Below the pieces are notes generated by a model. That model was not told the DNA's origin and did not search any database. It was given only the letters and a program-made list of their open reading frames with translations. Below are positions 56,644-64,000 of a DNA stretch of 64,000 nucleotides, piece after piece (positions within the stretch are counted from its first letter, which is position 1; every line of letters begins with the position of its first letter). Origin of the DNA: Hydrogenophaga sp. Root209 (GTDB lineage Bacteria > Pseudomonadota > Gammaproteobacteria > Burkholderiales > Burkholderiaceae_C). The position numbers and the translations under genes are program-made. The stretch spans positions 295,247-359,246 of the forward strand of contig NZ_LMIE01000031.1 of assembly GCF_001428625.1 (NCBI RefSeq), written 5' to 3'.

Positions 56644-58491
56644 TTACAGACTCAGGCGTGCCCGGGTCTCGGCCGTGGGGCGACCTTCCGTGTCCCAGCC
56701 GCGCGCGGCGTAGTACTTGGGCAGCATCTCGGGCAGCTTGCTCACCATGCCCTTGGAAGCACCGGTCTTGGCGGCTTCGGTCAGCAGGCGCTTGGGCAGG
56801 CTGTCGTCCTTGGACGTGAAGCCAGCGGCGTTGTTGAATTCGCGCTCCATGTTCCAGATGCGCTCACCGATCTTCTCCAGCTCCTCGGTGGTGAACTCTT
56901 CGTCACACGCGGCTTGCAGTTGCGGCGCCAGATCGGCCACGCCCCAGGCGAAGGTGGTGAACACGCACAGGCCGGACGAGTCGAACGCGGCGGTGGCGTC
57001 CTGGAACGCCTTCACCAGTTCGGGCTTGCCTTCGCTCTCCACCGGATCGGTCTTCACCGGAATGCCCAGCACTTCGGAAGCAATGGTGTAGCCACGCAGG
57101 TGGCAGGCGCCGCGGTTGGAGGTGGCGTAGGCCAGGCCGATGCCCTGGATCGCGCGACCGTCGTAGGCCGGGAATTCCTGGCCCTTCACGCTCATCGACA
57201 GATCGGGGTGGCCGTACTTCTTCGTCAGGCGGGCCGAGCCCATGCCGATCTCCTTGCCGAAGCCTTCGCCCTTGGCGGTGATCTCGGCGAAGTGGGCCAG
57301 CGCTTGCGCCGAGCCGAATTTCGCGTCGATGCCGAGCTGTTCCTGGGTGAGCACGCCCATCTCGTAGAGCTCCATGACAGCGCCCACGGTGGCGCCGAAG
57401 CTGATGGGGTCGAAGCCTTCTTCGTTGCACAGCAGGTTGGCGTATTGCAGGGCTTCCAGATCGTTCACGCCGTTGGCAGCGCCCAGCGCCCAGGCCGCTT
57501 CGTATTCCAGGCCGCCGTTGGCGCCCCAGTACTGCGGCTTGTTCTTCACCGTGAAGTGGTTCTCGTCCATCTTGCTGATGCGCCCACAGGCGATGGTGCA
57601 ACCGAAGCAGGCCTGGTTCGTCACCAGGTGCTTCTTGCCATCGCTCTCGCGCGGTGTGACCATGGCTTCGGCCGAGATGTCCTTCGCGCCTTCGAACTGC
57701 ACGTCACGGTGGTTGCGCGTGGGCAGCGCACCGATCTCGTTGATCACGTTCATGAGCACCTGCGTGCCGTAGGCCGGCAGGCCCTGGCCCGTCACCGCGT
57801 TCTCGGCCAGGATCTTTTTCTTCTCGAAGGTGGTCTTCATGAAGGCCTTCGGGTCCCGGATGTTGCCCACGCCCTTGGTGCCGCGCACGGCGATGGCTTT
57901 CAGGTTCTTGCTGCCCATCACGGCGCCCACGCCCGAGCGGCCAGCCGCGCGGTGCAGATCGTTCACCACAGCCGCATAGAGCACGCCGTTTTCACCGGCC
58001 TTGCCAATGCTCGACACCCGCACCAGCGGGTCCTGCAGGCTCGACTTGAGCACCTCCTCGGTCTTCCACACGCTCTGGCCCCAAAGGTGACCTGCGTCGC
58101 GCAGCTCGACCTCGTCGTCGTTGATGTAGAGGTAGACCGGCTTCGGGCTCTTGCCCTCGAAGATGATCATGTCCCAGCCGGCCATCTTGAGCTCGGCCCC
58201 CCAGTAGCCGCCCGAATTCGAGCAGGCGATGGCGCCTGTCAGCGGGCCCTTGGTGATGACGGTGTAACGGCCACCGGTGGAGGCCATGGTGCCGGTCAAC
58301 GGGCCGGTGGCCCAGATGATCTTGTTCTCGGGCGAGAGCGGGTCGACCTTGGGGTCGACTTCACTCACCAGGTACTTGCTGCCCAGCCCGCGCGAGCCGA
58401 TGTAGGCACGTGCCCATTCGGTGTTCAGCGGTTCGGACTTCACGGTGCCCGCGGTCAGGTTGACGCGGAGGATTTTTCCAGCCCATGACAT
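56644..58491 (-). CDS. aorB: Aldehyde:ferredoxin oxidoreductase, W/Mo-pterin large subunit
   Basis: A 615-residue AOR-family enzyme oxidising aldehydes to acids, or reversibly reducing acids. The N-terminal domain (MSWAGKILRVNLTAG...YIGSRGLGSKYL) and the [4Fe-4S] ligands C295-x2-C298-x3-C302 with Cys509 (SSGLC) are intact. The bis-pterin cofactor would hold tungsten or molybdenum. Gene order with a 16-Cys ferredoxin and an FAD subunit matches the NAD-coupled AOR of Aromatoleum aromaticum. AAGGAG precedes the ATG at 58491. No tungstate transporter is in this window. Confidence 0.93.
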   Translation of the reverse strand: MSWAGKILRVNLTAGTVKSEPLNTEWARAYIGSRGLGSKYLVSEVDPKVDPLSPENKIIWATGPLTGTMASTGGRYTVITKGPLTGAIACSNSGGYWGAELKMAGWDMIIFEGKSPKPVYLYINDDEVELRDAGHLWGQSVWKTEEVLKSSLQDPLVRVSSIGKAGENGVLYAAVVNDLHRAAGRSGVGAVMGSKNLKAIAVRGTKGVGNIRDPKAFMKTTFEKKKILAENAVTGQGLPAYGTQVLMNVINEIGALPTRNHRDVQFEGAKDISAEAMVTPRESDGKKHLVTNQACFGCTIACGRISKMDENHFTVKNKPQYWGANGGLEYEAAWALGAANGVNDLEALQYANLLCNEEGFDPISFGATVGAVMELYEMGVLTQEQLGIDAKFGSAQALAHFAEITAKGEGFGKEIGMGSARLTKKYGHPDLSMSVKGQEFPAYDGRAIQGIGLAYATSNRGACHLRGYTIASEVLGIPVKTDPVESEGKPELVKAFQDATAAFDSSGLCVFTTFAWGVADLAPQLQAACDEEFTTEELEKIGERIWNMEREFNNAAGFTSKDDSLPKRLLTEAAKTGASKGMVSKLPEMLPKYYAARGWDTEGRPTAETRARLSL

Positions 58492-58517
58492 GTTGATGCT
58501 CCTTGATTGGTCAGTTG

Positions 58518-58553
58518 GGGTCAGAGCACATCGCTGCGCGAGTGGTCTGACCC
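58518..58553. repeat. REP-like inverted repeat between aorA and aorB
   Basis: GGGTCAGA (58518-58525) and TCTGACCC (58546-58553) pair over a 20-base loop with further inner pairing. TTGGGGTCAG occurs twice as a direct repeat (58515-58524 and 58568-58577). GGGGTCAGA arms are typical of REP elements mobilised by REP-associated transposases. The hairpin would lie in the aorA-aorB mRNA gap. Confidence 0.55.
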
Positions 58554-58573
58554 ACAAGGTTTCAGGCTTGGGG

Positions 58574-59050
58574 TCAGGCGGCGGAAGGCTGGTTGCCCAA
58601 CTTGTCGGCCCACTGCTTCATCTTGTCCATGCCGGTCCAGTTGGCATCGATGAAGGTGATGGCGGCGGTCGGGCAGGCTTCGGCGCACGCCGGCTCGCCA
58701 CCGCACAGGTCGCACTTCTGGACCTTGCCGGTTTCCTGCACGTAGTTGATCGTGCCGAAGGGGCAGGCGATGGTGCAGACCTTGCAACCCACGCAGGTGG
58801 TCTCGTTCACCACCTTGGCACCCGTCATCTTGTCCACCGTGATCGCCTCCACCGGGCAGGCGTGCAGGCACCAGGCCTCGTCGCACTGCGTGCAGGTGTA
58901 GGGCACCTTCTTGCCGGTGTGGTGAAAGTCAAAAACCTTGATGCGCGACTTCGACGTGGCGTAAGTGCCGTAGTTCTCGAACGAACAGGCCATTTCGCAC
59001 TGCAGGCAGCCGGTGCATTTGTCGGGATTGATGTGAAGGACTTTTTGCAT
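58574..59050 (-). CDS. aorA: Polyferredoxin-like electron-transfer subunit of AOR (4 x [4Fe-4S])
   Basis: A 158-residue ferredoxin-like protein with 16 cysteines in four groups (CTGCLQCEMAC, CTQCDEAWCLHACP, CVGCKVCTIACP, CDLCGGEPACAEACP), enough for four cubane clusters. It should shuttle electrons between the pterin subunit and the FAD subunit. The ATG at 59050 follows GGAGA. It is the first gene of the aldehyde oxidoreductase operon, with a 443-bp intergenic region upstream shared with the divergent hydroxylase operon. Confidence 0.92.
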   Translation of the reverse strand: MQKVLHINPDKCTGCLQCEMACSFENYGTYATSKSRIKVFDFHHTGKKVPYTCTQCDEAWCLHACPVEAITVDKMTGAKVVNETTCVGCKVCTIACPFGTINYVQETGKVQKCDLCGGEPACAEACPTAAITFIDANWTGMDKMKQWADKLGNQPSAA

Positions 59051-59493
59051 CGTTATGTCTCCGTGGGGGTAACAGACGCGGTGCGCACGAACAGCGCCTA
59101 TGTACATCTGCTCATACGATTTTTTGTGCCCCTCCCTTTTTCGTGTTCAGGGTTTACCCGTGTTTCCGTCCGGCCAGGCCAAAAAGTCTCAGATTGAGAC
59201 ACGGGGCAATTGCCCGGGAAAACGGCGCCGTCCAGGCCTTCGTGGAGATTCGCCAGGCCGCTCCCGCGGCCCCCGACCACATTGGCACACCGTTGCATAG
59301 CCAGGGTCCGGTTTCAAGCCGGAACGGTCTGCATTGTCGGGCGCCACCAGGCCCACGGCCGGGCGCTTCTCCCGGGCGTCAGCGTCTCAATTTGAGAATG
59401 TTTGAAGCGGTGGAATTGAACCGAGTGTTAACCCTCAATCCAGGCCCATCCAGCCATGCTCCACTGCGCCTAAGCAACCACAAGGAGACAAGC
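59051..59493. promoter_or_regulatory. Intergenic regulatory region between AOR and Cox-type operons
   Basis: A 443-bp gap with no gene of clear support. It holds GTCTCAGATTGAGAC (59186-59200) and TCTCAATTTGAGA (59385-59397), two palindromes of consensus TCTCA-N3-TGAGA, plus GGGCAATTGCCC (59204-59215). The two similar sites suggest one regulator, perhaps an enhancer-binding protein, acting on one or both operons. No good sigma-70 promoter was recognised. Confidence 0.6.
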
Positions 59494-59961
59494 ATGCAGG
59501 TTCAACTGAAGGTCAACGGCAAGGCCGTGACGGTCGATGCAGCGCCCCACACGCTGCTGGTCCAGACGATCCGCGAACACCTCAAGCTCACCGGCACCCA
59601 CGTCGGTTGCGACACCGCCCAATGCGGCGCGTGCACGGTGCTGGTGGACGGCCGCGCGGTGAAGTCCTGCAACATGCTGCTGGCCCAGGCCGCCGGCAGC
59701 GACATCACCACGATCGAGGGACTGGCTGCGGCCGACGGGACCATGCATCCCATGCAAGCCGCCTTCAAGGACTGTCATGGCCTGCAATGCGGTTTCTGCA
59801 CGCCCGGCATGGTGTTGAGTTCGATCAGCCTGTGCAGGAGCCACCCCAACGCCAGCGCCAGGGAGATTCGCGAAGGGCTGGAGGGCAACCTGTGCCGCTG
59901 CACCGGTTACCAGAACATCGTCAAGGCCGTTCAACAAGGCGCCGCTGCGCTCAAGGCATAA
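59494..59961 (+). CDS. [2Fe-2S] subunit of a molybdenum hydroxylase (CoxS-like)
   Basis: A 155-residue small subunit of the xanthine oxidase family. The plant-type cluster is bound by Cys39, 44, 47 and 59, and the second cluster by Cys99, 102, 134 and 136 ([18 protein letters not shown]). It passes electrons from the Mo centre to FAD. AAGGAGA precedes the ATG at 59494. The large and FAD subunit genes follow in the S-L-M order, with 12-bp gaps. Confidence 0.94.
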   Translation: MQVQLKVNGKAVTVDAAPHTLLVQTIREHLKLTGTHVGCDTAQCGACTVLVDGRAVKSCNMLLAQAAGSDITTIEGLAAADGTMHPMQAAFKDCHGLQCGFCTPGMVLSSISLCRSHPNASAREIREGLEGNLCRCTGYQNIVKAVQQGAAALKA

Positions 59962-59973
59962 GGAGCCAACAAC

Positions 59974-62352
59974 ATGGGTGCCATCGACTTCGCCAAACTC
60001 CCCCACATCGGGGAATCCCTCCTGCGCAAGGAGGACTACCGCTTTCTCACCGGCGCCGGCCAGTACACCGACGACATCGTGCTGCCCAACATGCACCACG
60101 CGGTGTTCGTGCGCTCGCCGCACGCCCACGCCAACATCCGCAAGATCGACAAGGCCGCCGCGCTCAAGGCCGAAGGTGTGATCGGCATCTTCGACGGCAA
60201 CGACGTCGCGGCCGACAAGATCGGCGGCCTGCCCTGCGGCTGGCTGATCACCGACGTCAACGGCGAGCCCATGAAGGAGCCGCCCCACCCCATCCTGGCC
60301 TTCGGCAAGGTGCGCTACGTGGGCGACCACGTCGCCATGGTGGTGGCCGACACGCTGGAGAACGCGAAGAACGCGGCCGAGCTGGTGGAGGTGGACTACG
60401 AGCCGCTGGCCGCCGTGGTTGATGTGCGCGATGCCATGAAATCGGGGGCACCCGCGTTGCACGAAGCCGCCGCCGACAACCACTGCTACAAGTGGGCCAT
60501 CGGCGACAAGGGCCAGGTGGACGCGGCTTTCGCCAACGCCGCGCACGTGACCAAGATCGACCTGATCAACAACCGGCTCGCGCCCAACCCGATGGAGCCG
60601 CGCGCGGCCATCGCCTCGTACAACCGCGCCGGTGACGACTACACGCTCTACGTGGCCAACCAGAACCCGCACGTCGAGCGCCTGCTGCTCACCGCCTTCG
60701 TGATGGGCCTGCCCGAGCACAAGGTGCGCGTGATCGCGCCCGACGTGGGCGGCGGCTTCGGCGCCAAGATCTACCTCTACGCCGAAGACGTGTGCCTGAC
60801 CTGGGCCTCCAAGAAGCTCAACTGCGCGATCAAGTGGAACTGCGACCGCTCGGAAGCCTTCCTCTGCGACGCCCATGGCCGCGACCACGTGACGCATGCC
60901 GAGATGGCGCTCGACAAGGACGGTCACTTCCTCGCCTTCCGCGTGCACACCGACGCCAACCTCGGCGCCTACCTCTCCACCTTCTCCACCGCGGTGCCCA
61001 CCATCCTGTACGCCACGCTGCTCGCGGGCCAGTACAAGACACCACAGGTCTACGTGGAGGTGGACGCCTGGTTCACCAACACCGCGCCGGTGGACGCCTA
61101 CCGCGGTGCCGGCCGGCCCGAGGCCACCTACCTGCTGGAGCGCATCGTGAGCCGCGCCGCGTGGGAGACCGGCCTCGCGCAGGACGAGATCCGCCGCCGC
61201 AACTTCATCACCGAGTTCCCCTACCAGACCCCGGTGGCCCTGCAGTACGACACCGGCGACTTCCCGCAGTGCATGGAAAAAGCCAACGAACTGGCCGAAA
61301 TGTCCAGCTTCGCGCAACGCAAGGACGCGTCCAAGGCCAAGGGCCTGCTGCGTGGCGTGGGCTACAGCAGCTACATCGAGGCCTGCGGCCTGGCACCCAG
61401 CAACATCGCGGGTGCGCTCGGTGCGCGCGCCGGCCTGTTCGAGTGCGGCGAAGTGCGCGTGCACCCCACCGGCAGCGTGACGGTGTTCACCGGCTCGCAC
61501 AGCCACGGCCAGGGACACGAAACCACCTTTGCGCAGGTCGTGGCTTCGCGCCTGGGCCTGGACCCGTCGCAGGTGGACATCGTGCACGGCGACACCGGCC
61601 GCGTGCCCTTCGGCATGGGCACCTACGGCTCGCGCTCCATCTCGGTGGGCGGCTCGGCCATCATGCGTGCGCTCGACAAGATCGAGGCCAAGGCCAAGAA
61701 GATCGCGGCCCACCTGATGGAGACCGGCGACGCCGACGTGGACTTCGCCAACGGCGAATTCACTGTGAAGGGCACCGACAAGAAGGTCACCTTCGGCCAG
61801 GTCGCGCTCACCGCCTACGTGCCGCACAACTACCCGCTGGACAAGCTGGAGCCGGGCCTGAACGAAACCGCGTTCTACGACCCGACCAACTTCACCTTCC
61901 CGGCCGGCACGCACATCTGCGAGGTCGAGGTCGACCCCAACACCGGCGTGGTGCGCATCGACCGTTTCACAGCGGTGGACGACTTCGGCACCATCATCAA
62001 CCCGATGATCGTCGAGGGCCAGGTGCACGGCGGCCTGGTGCAGGGCATCGGCCAGGCCTTGCTGGAGCACTGTGTGTACGACCGCGAAACCGGCCAGCTC
62101 GTCACCGGCTCGTTCATGGACTACGCCATGCCGCGCGCCGACGACGTGCCCGATTTCAAACTCGGCCATGTGGTCACGCCCTGCACCACCAACCCGCTGG
62201 GCACCAAGGGCTGCGGCGAGGCCGGCGCCATCGGCTCGCCCCCCGCGGTGATCAACGCCGTGCTCGACGCCCTCGCCCCGCTGGGTGTGAAGGACCTCGA
62301 CATGCCCGCGAGCCCGAACCGCGTGTGGCAGGCCATCCAGGCCGCGAAGTAA
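59974..62352 (+). CDS. Molybdopterin-binding large subunit, form II CoxL-like aldehyde/purine-type hydroxylase
   Basis: A 792-residue Mo-MCD (probably cytosine-dinucleotide cofactor) subunit. It shows GGGFGAKIYLYAED (259-272), AYRGAGR (375-381) and the active-site base Glu749 in GCGEAGAIG. True CO dehydrogenases have AYRCSFR with a Cys that binds copper; this form II motif lacks it. The enzyme therefore probably oxidises an aldehyde or N-heterocycle, not CO, although automatic annotation may call it carbon monoxide dehydrogenase. Encoded between the S and M subunits. Confidence 0.92.
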   Translation: MGAIDFAKLPHIGESLLRKEDYRFLTGAGQYTDDIVLPNMHHAVFVRSPHAHANIRKIDKAAALKAEGVIGIFDGNDVAADKIGGLPCGWLITDVNGEPMKEPPHPILAFGKVRYVGDHVAMVVADTLENAKNAAELVEVDYEPLAAVVDVRDAMKSGAPALHEAAADNHCYKWAIGDKGQVDAAFANAAHVTKIDLINNRLAPNPMEPRAAIASYNRAGDDYTLYVANQNPHVERLLLTAFVMGLPEHKVRVIAPDVGGGFGAKIYLYAEDVCLTWASKKLNCAIKWNCDRSEAFLCDAHGRDHVTHAEMALDKDGHFLAFRVHTDANLGAYLSTFSTAVPTILYATLLAGQYKTPQVYVEVDAWFTNTAPVDAYRGAGRPEATYLLERIVSRAAWETGLAQDEIRRRNFITEFPYQTPVALQYDTGDFPQCMEKANELAEMSSFAQRKDASKAKGLLRGVGYSSYIEACGLAPSNIAGALGARAGLFECGEVRVHPTGSVTVFTGSHSHGQGHETTFAQVVASRLGLDPSQVDIVHGDTGRVPFGMGTYGSRSISVGGSAIMRALDKIEAKAKKIAAHLMETGDADVDFANGEFTVKGTDKKVTFGQVALTAYVPHNYPLDKLEPGLNETAFYDPTNFTFPAGTHICEVEVDPNTGVVRIDRFTAVDDFGTIINPMIVEGQVHGGLVQGIGQALLEHCVYDRETGQLVTGSFMDYAMPRADDVPDFKLGHVVTPCTTNPLGTKGCGEAGAIGSPPAVINAVLDALAPLGVKDLDMPASPNRVWQAIQAAK

Positions 62353-62363
62353 GGAGAAGCACC

Positions 62364-63155
62364 ATGTACGCATTCACCCTTGAGCAACCCAAGACCCTGG
62401 CCGACGCCAAGCGCCTCACCGCGGGCGGCGCACAGGCTCTGGCGGGAGGCCAGACCCTGATCGCTTCGATGAAGCAGCGCCTGATGCGGCCCGAAAACCT
62501 GGTCGACCTGGGCGGCGTGGCCGAGCTGCGCGGCATCAAGGTCGATGGCCAGAACCTGGTCATCGGCGCCATGACCTGCCACCAGGACGTGGCCAACAAC
62601 GCGGACGTGCGCAAGCACATCCCGGGGTTGGCGGCGCTGGCCGACGGCATCGGCGACCGCCAGGTCCGTGCCATGGGCACGATGGGCGGCTCGGTCGCCA
62701 ACAACGACCCGGCCGCGTGTTACCCGAGCGCGGTGCTGGGCCTGGGCGCCACCGTCGTCACCGACCGGCGCCAGATCGCGGCCGACGACTTCTTCCAGGG
62801 CCTGTACACCACGGCGCTGGAACCGGGCGAACTCATCACCGCGATCCGCTTCCCCATCCCGAGCAAGGCGGCCTACGCCAAGTTCCGCCAGCCGGCCTCC
62901 CGCTTTGCGCTGGTGGGCGTGTTCGTGGCCCTCACCCCGGGCGGCCCGCGCGTGGCCATCACCGGCACCGGCAACGGCGTGTTCCGCCACCAAGGCCTGG
63001 AAGCGGCGCTGGCCAAGAGTTTCACGCCCGAAGCGGTGAAGGACGTGCAGATCGACGCCAGCGAGATCAGTGGCGACCTGCACGCCAGCGCGGCCTACCG
63101 GGCGCACCTGATCACGGTGCAGACGCAGGCCGCGGTGCGGCAGGCAAACGGATGA
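62364..63155 (+). CDS. FAD subunit of the molybdenum hydroxylase (CoxM-like)
   Basis: A 263-residue medium subunit. ALAGGQTLIASMKQRL (26-41) and TMGGSVANNDPAACYPS are the two flavin-binding motifs of the CoxM/CutM family. It accepts electrons from the Fe-S subunit and reduces a quinone or NAD. AAGGAGAAGC precedes the ATG. It overlaps the MoxR-type gene by 4 bases, which indicates one operon with it. Confidence 0.92.
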   Translation: MYAFTLEQPKTLADAKRLTAGGAQALAGGQTLIASMKQRLMRPENLVDLGGVAELRGIKVDGQNLVIGAMTCHQDVANNADVRKHIPGLAALADGIGDRQVRAMGTMGGSVANNDPAACYPSAVLGLGATVVTDRRQIAADDFFQGLYTTALEPGELITAIRFPIPSKAAYAKFRQPASRFALVGVFVALTPGGPRVAITGTGNGVFRHQGLEAALAKSFTPEAVKDVQIDASEISGDLHASAAYRAHLITVQTQAAVRQANG

Positions 63156-64000
63156 GCCGCTTGCCCGCCGACACCGACTCCATCGACGGCCTCACCCACG
63201 CCCTGCAAGGCGTTGGCTACCACGCTCCCCGGCGGCTGGCCACCGCCGTTTTTCTGGCGATGCGACTGCAGCGCCCCCTGCTGCTCGAAGGTGAGCCCGG
63301 CGTGGGCAAGACCGCGCTGGCCAAGGCCCTCGCCCAGCTGCTCGGCCGCCCGCTGCTGCGCCTGCAGTGTTACGACGGCATGGAGCAGCGCGAGGCTCTC
63401 TACGAGTGGAACCACACCGCGCAGCTGCTGCACATGCGCGCGGCGCAGGCCACCTCCACACCCGACGAGATCGAGCGCGAGGTCTACCAGGCGCGTTACC
63501 TGATCCGCCGCCCGCTGCTGCAGGCGCTGCAGACGCCCGAGCCCGGCGCGGTGCTGCTGATCGACGAAGTGGACCGCGCCGACGAACCCTTCGAAGCCTT
63601 CCTGCTCGAGTACCTGGGCGAATACCAGGTCACCATTCCCGAACTCGGCACCATCAAGGCCGTGGCCGCGCCGCTGACCATCCTCACCAGCAACCGCACG
63701 CGCGACCTCAACGACGCCGTCAAGCGCCGCTGCCTGTACCAGTGGCTGGACTACCCCGACCGCGAGCGCGAGCTCGCCATCGTCAAGAGCCAGGTGCCAG
63801 AGGCCAGCGCCACGCTCACCGAGCAGGTCACGCGCTTCGTCTCGCGCCTGCGCAGCCAGCCCTTCGCCAACGCCTTCCAGCGCAGCCCCGGCATCGCCGA
63901 GAGCGTGGAATGGGCCAAGGCGCTGGTGGCACTGGACACGCTCACTCTGGATCCCGAGGTGATCCAGGACACGGCGGGCATCCTGTTCAAGCAGCGCGAG
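63152..64000 (+). CDS. MoxR-family AAA+ ATPase (CoxD-like), C-terminus outside window
   Basis: At least 283 residues of a MoxR ATPase. Walker A GEPGVGKT (47-54), Walker B VLLIDEVDRAD and the sensor ILTSNRTRDL are present. In CO dehydrogenase clusters such an ATPase (CoxD) helps finish the Mo active site, and a VWA protein (CoxE) usually follows. The same maturation role is likely here. It starts with ATGA overlap on the FAD subunit gene and continues beyond the right edge. Confidence 0.9.
   Translation, partial: MSRLPADTDSIDGLTHALQGVGYHAPRRLATAVFLAMRLQRPLLLEGEPGVGKTALAKALAQLLGRPLLRLQCYDGMEQREALYEWNHTAQLLHMRAAQATSTPDEIEREVYQARYLIRRPLLQALQTPEPGAVLLIDEVDRADEPFEAFLLEYLGEYQVTIPELGTIKAVAAPLTILTSNRTRDLNDAVKRRCLYQWLDYPDRERELAIVKSQVPEASATLTEQVTRFVSRLRSQPFANAFQRSPGIAESVEWAKALVALDTLTLDPEVIQDTAGILFKQRE

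Noticed and set aside
59282-59298. Sigma-54 promoter candidate TTGGCAC-ACCG-TTGCAT before the Cox-like operon
   Set aside because: The GG and GC elements are only 9 bases apart; sigma-54 needs 10 almost without exception. It is worth recalling if 5' mapping shows a start near 59309.
59470-62373. A 967-codon open frame on the minus strand opposite the Cox-like genes
   Set aside because: It mirrors the third-codon GC bias of real plus-strand genes with clear motifs. Its own translation is low in complexity (His, Val, Gly and Arg rich) and has no recognisable domain.
59974-63155. Annotation as aerobic CO dehydrogenase
   Set aside because: The large subunit has AYRGAGR rather than AYRCSFR, so the copper-binding Cys is missing.

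Overview
The window is high-GC, densely coding DNA from a betaproteobacterium of the order Burkholderiales, most likely family Comamonadaceae and possibly Hydrogenophaga-like. Supporting signs are the gyrA-serC-pheA-tyrA-aroA/cmk-rpsA-ihfB-lapAB block with aroA and cmk fused into one gene, an intracellular PHB depolymerase, abundant TRAP transporters, and a one-piece tmRNA with the tag ANDERFALAA. The genus is inference. No rRNA, tRNA, insertion sequence, prophage or CRISPR array was found.

Layout. 1-4721: a partial glutathione S-transferase, a PHB depolymerase, a CBS-domain protein, an O-acetylhomoserine sulfhydrylase, an alpha/beta hydrolase and a small secreted Cys-rich protein. 4797-13233: a cytochrome P450, a YihY-type membrane protein, then a tightly packed plus-strand run (DUF2069, GlcD-like FAD oxidase, Sel1/SLT lytic transglycosylase, thyA, EamA exporter, folA, xthA), with 4-base overlaps through the EamA gene. 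13220-18367: nitrogen control on the minus strand (glnA, a DUF4124-like gene, ntrB, ntrC). glnA has a -24/-12 sigma-54 promoter and two NtrC boxes far upstream, so the NtrBC pair encoded next door very probably controls it. 18370-25412: mixed housekeeping genes (MoaB/CinA-type protein, EI24 membrane protein, hydrolase, DUF2726 protein, RsuA-type pseudouridine synthase, tmRNA, gph, ubiG, OmpA-family protein). 25674-37259: the conserved gyrA to lapB block.

37326-49678 is an accessory transport and catabolism island. On the minus strand lie a LysR regulator, a DUF1445 (D-glutamate cyclase family) protein, a full DctP-Q-M TRAP transporter, a second DctP and a fused 5-oxoprolinase. A second TRAP P-Q-M set is divergent from the LysR gene. 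The enzyme pair suggests uptake and opening of 5-oxoproline or a related lactam, feeding glutamate. 49760-54577 holds rdgC, crcB and a WYL-regulator locus with a perfect palindromic operator, a NIPSNAP protein, a small beta-rich protein and an FMN reductase with an unusual Cys cluster.

54605-64000 holds two molybdopterin-type aldehyde/hydroxylase systems back to back. On the minus strand is an aldehyde:ferredoxin oxidoreductase operon (16-Cys ferredoxin, W/Mo-pterin subunit, FAD subunit, MoaD-like protein and a small unknown protein). On the plus strand is a CoxS-CoxL-CoxM-type hydroxylase followed by a MoxR ATPase. The large subunit has the form II motif AYRGAGR, so it is not a genuine CO dehydrogenase. 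The 443-bp shared intergenic region has two palindromes of the same type (TCTCA-N3-TGAGA), which may co-regulate both operons.
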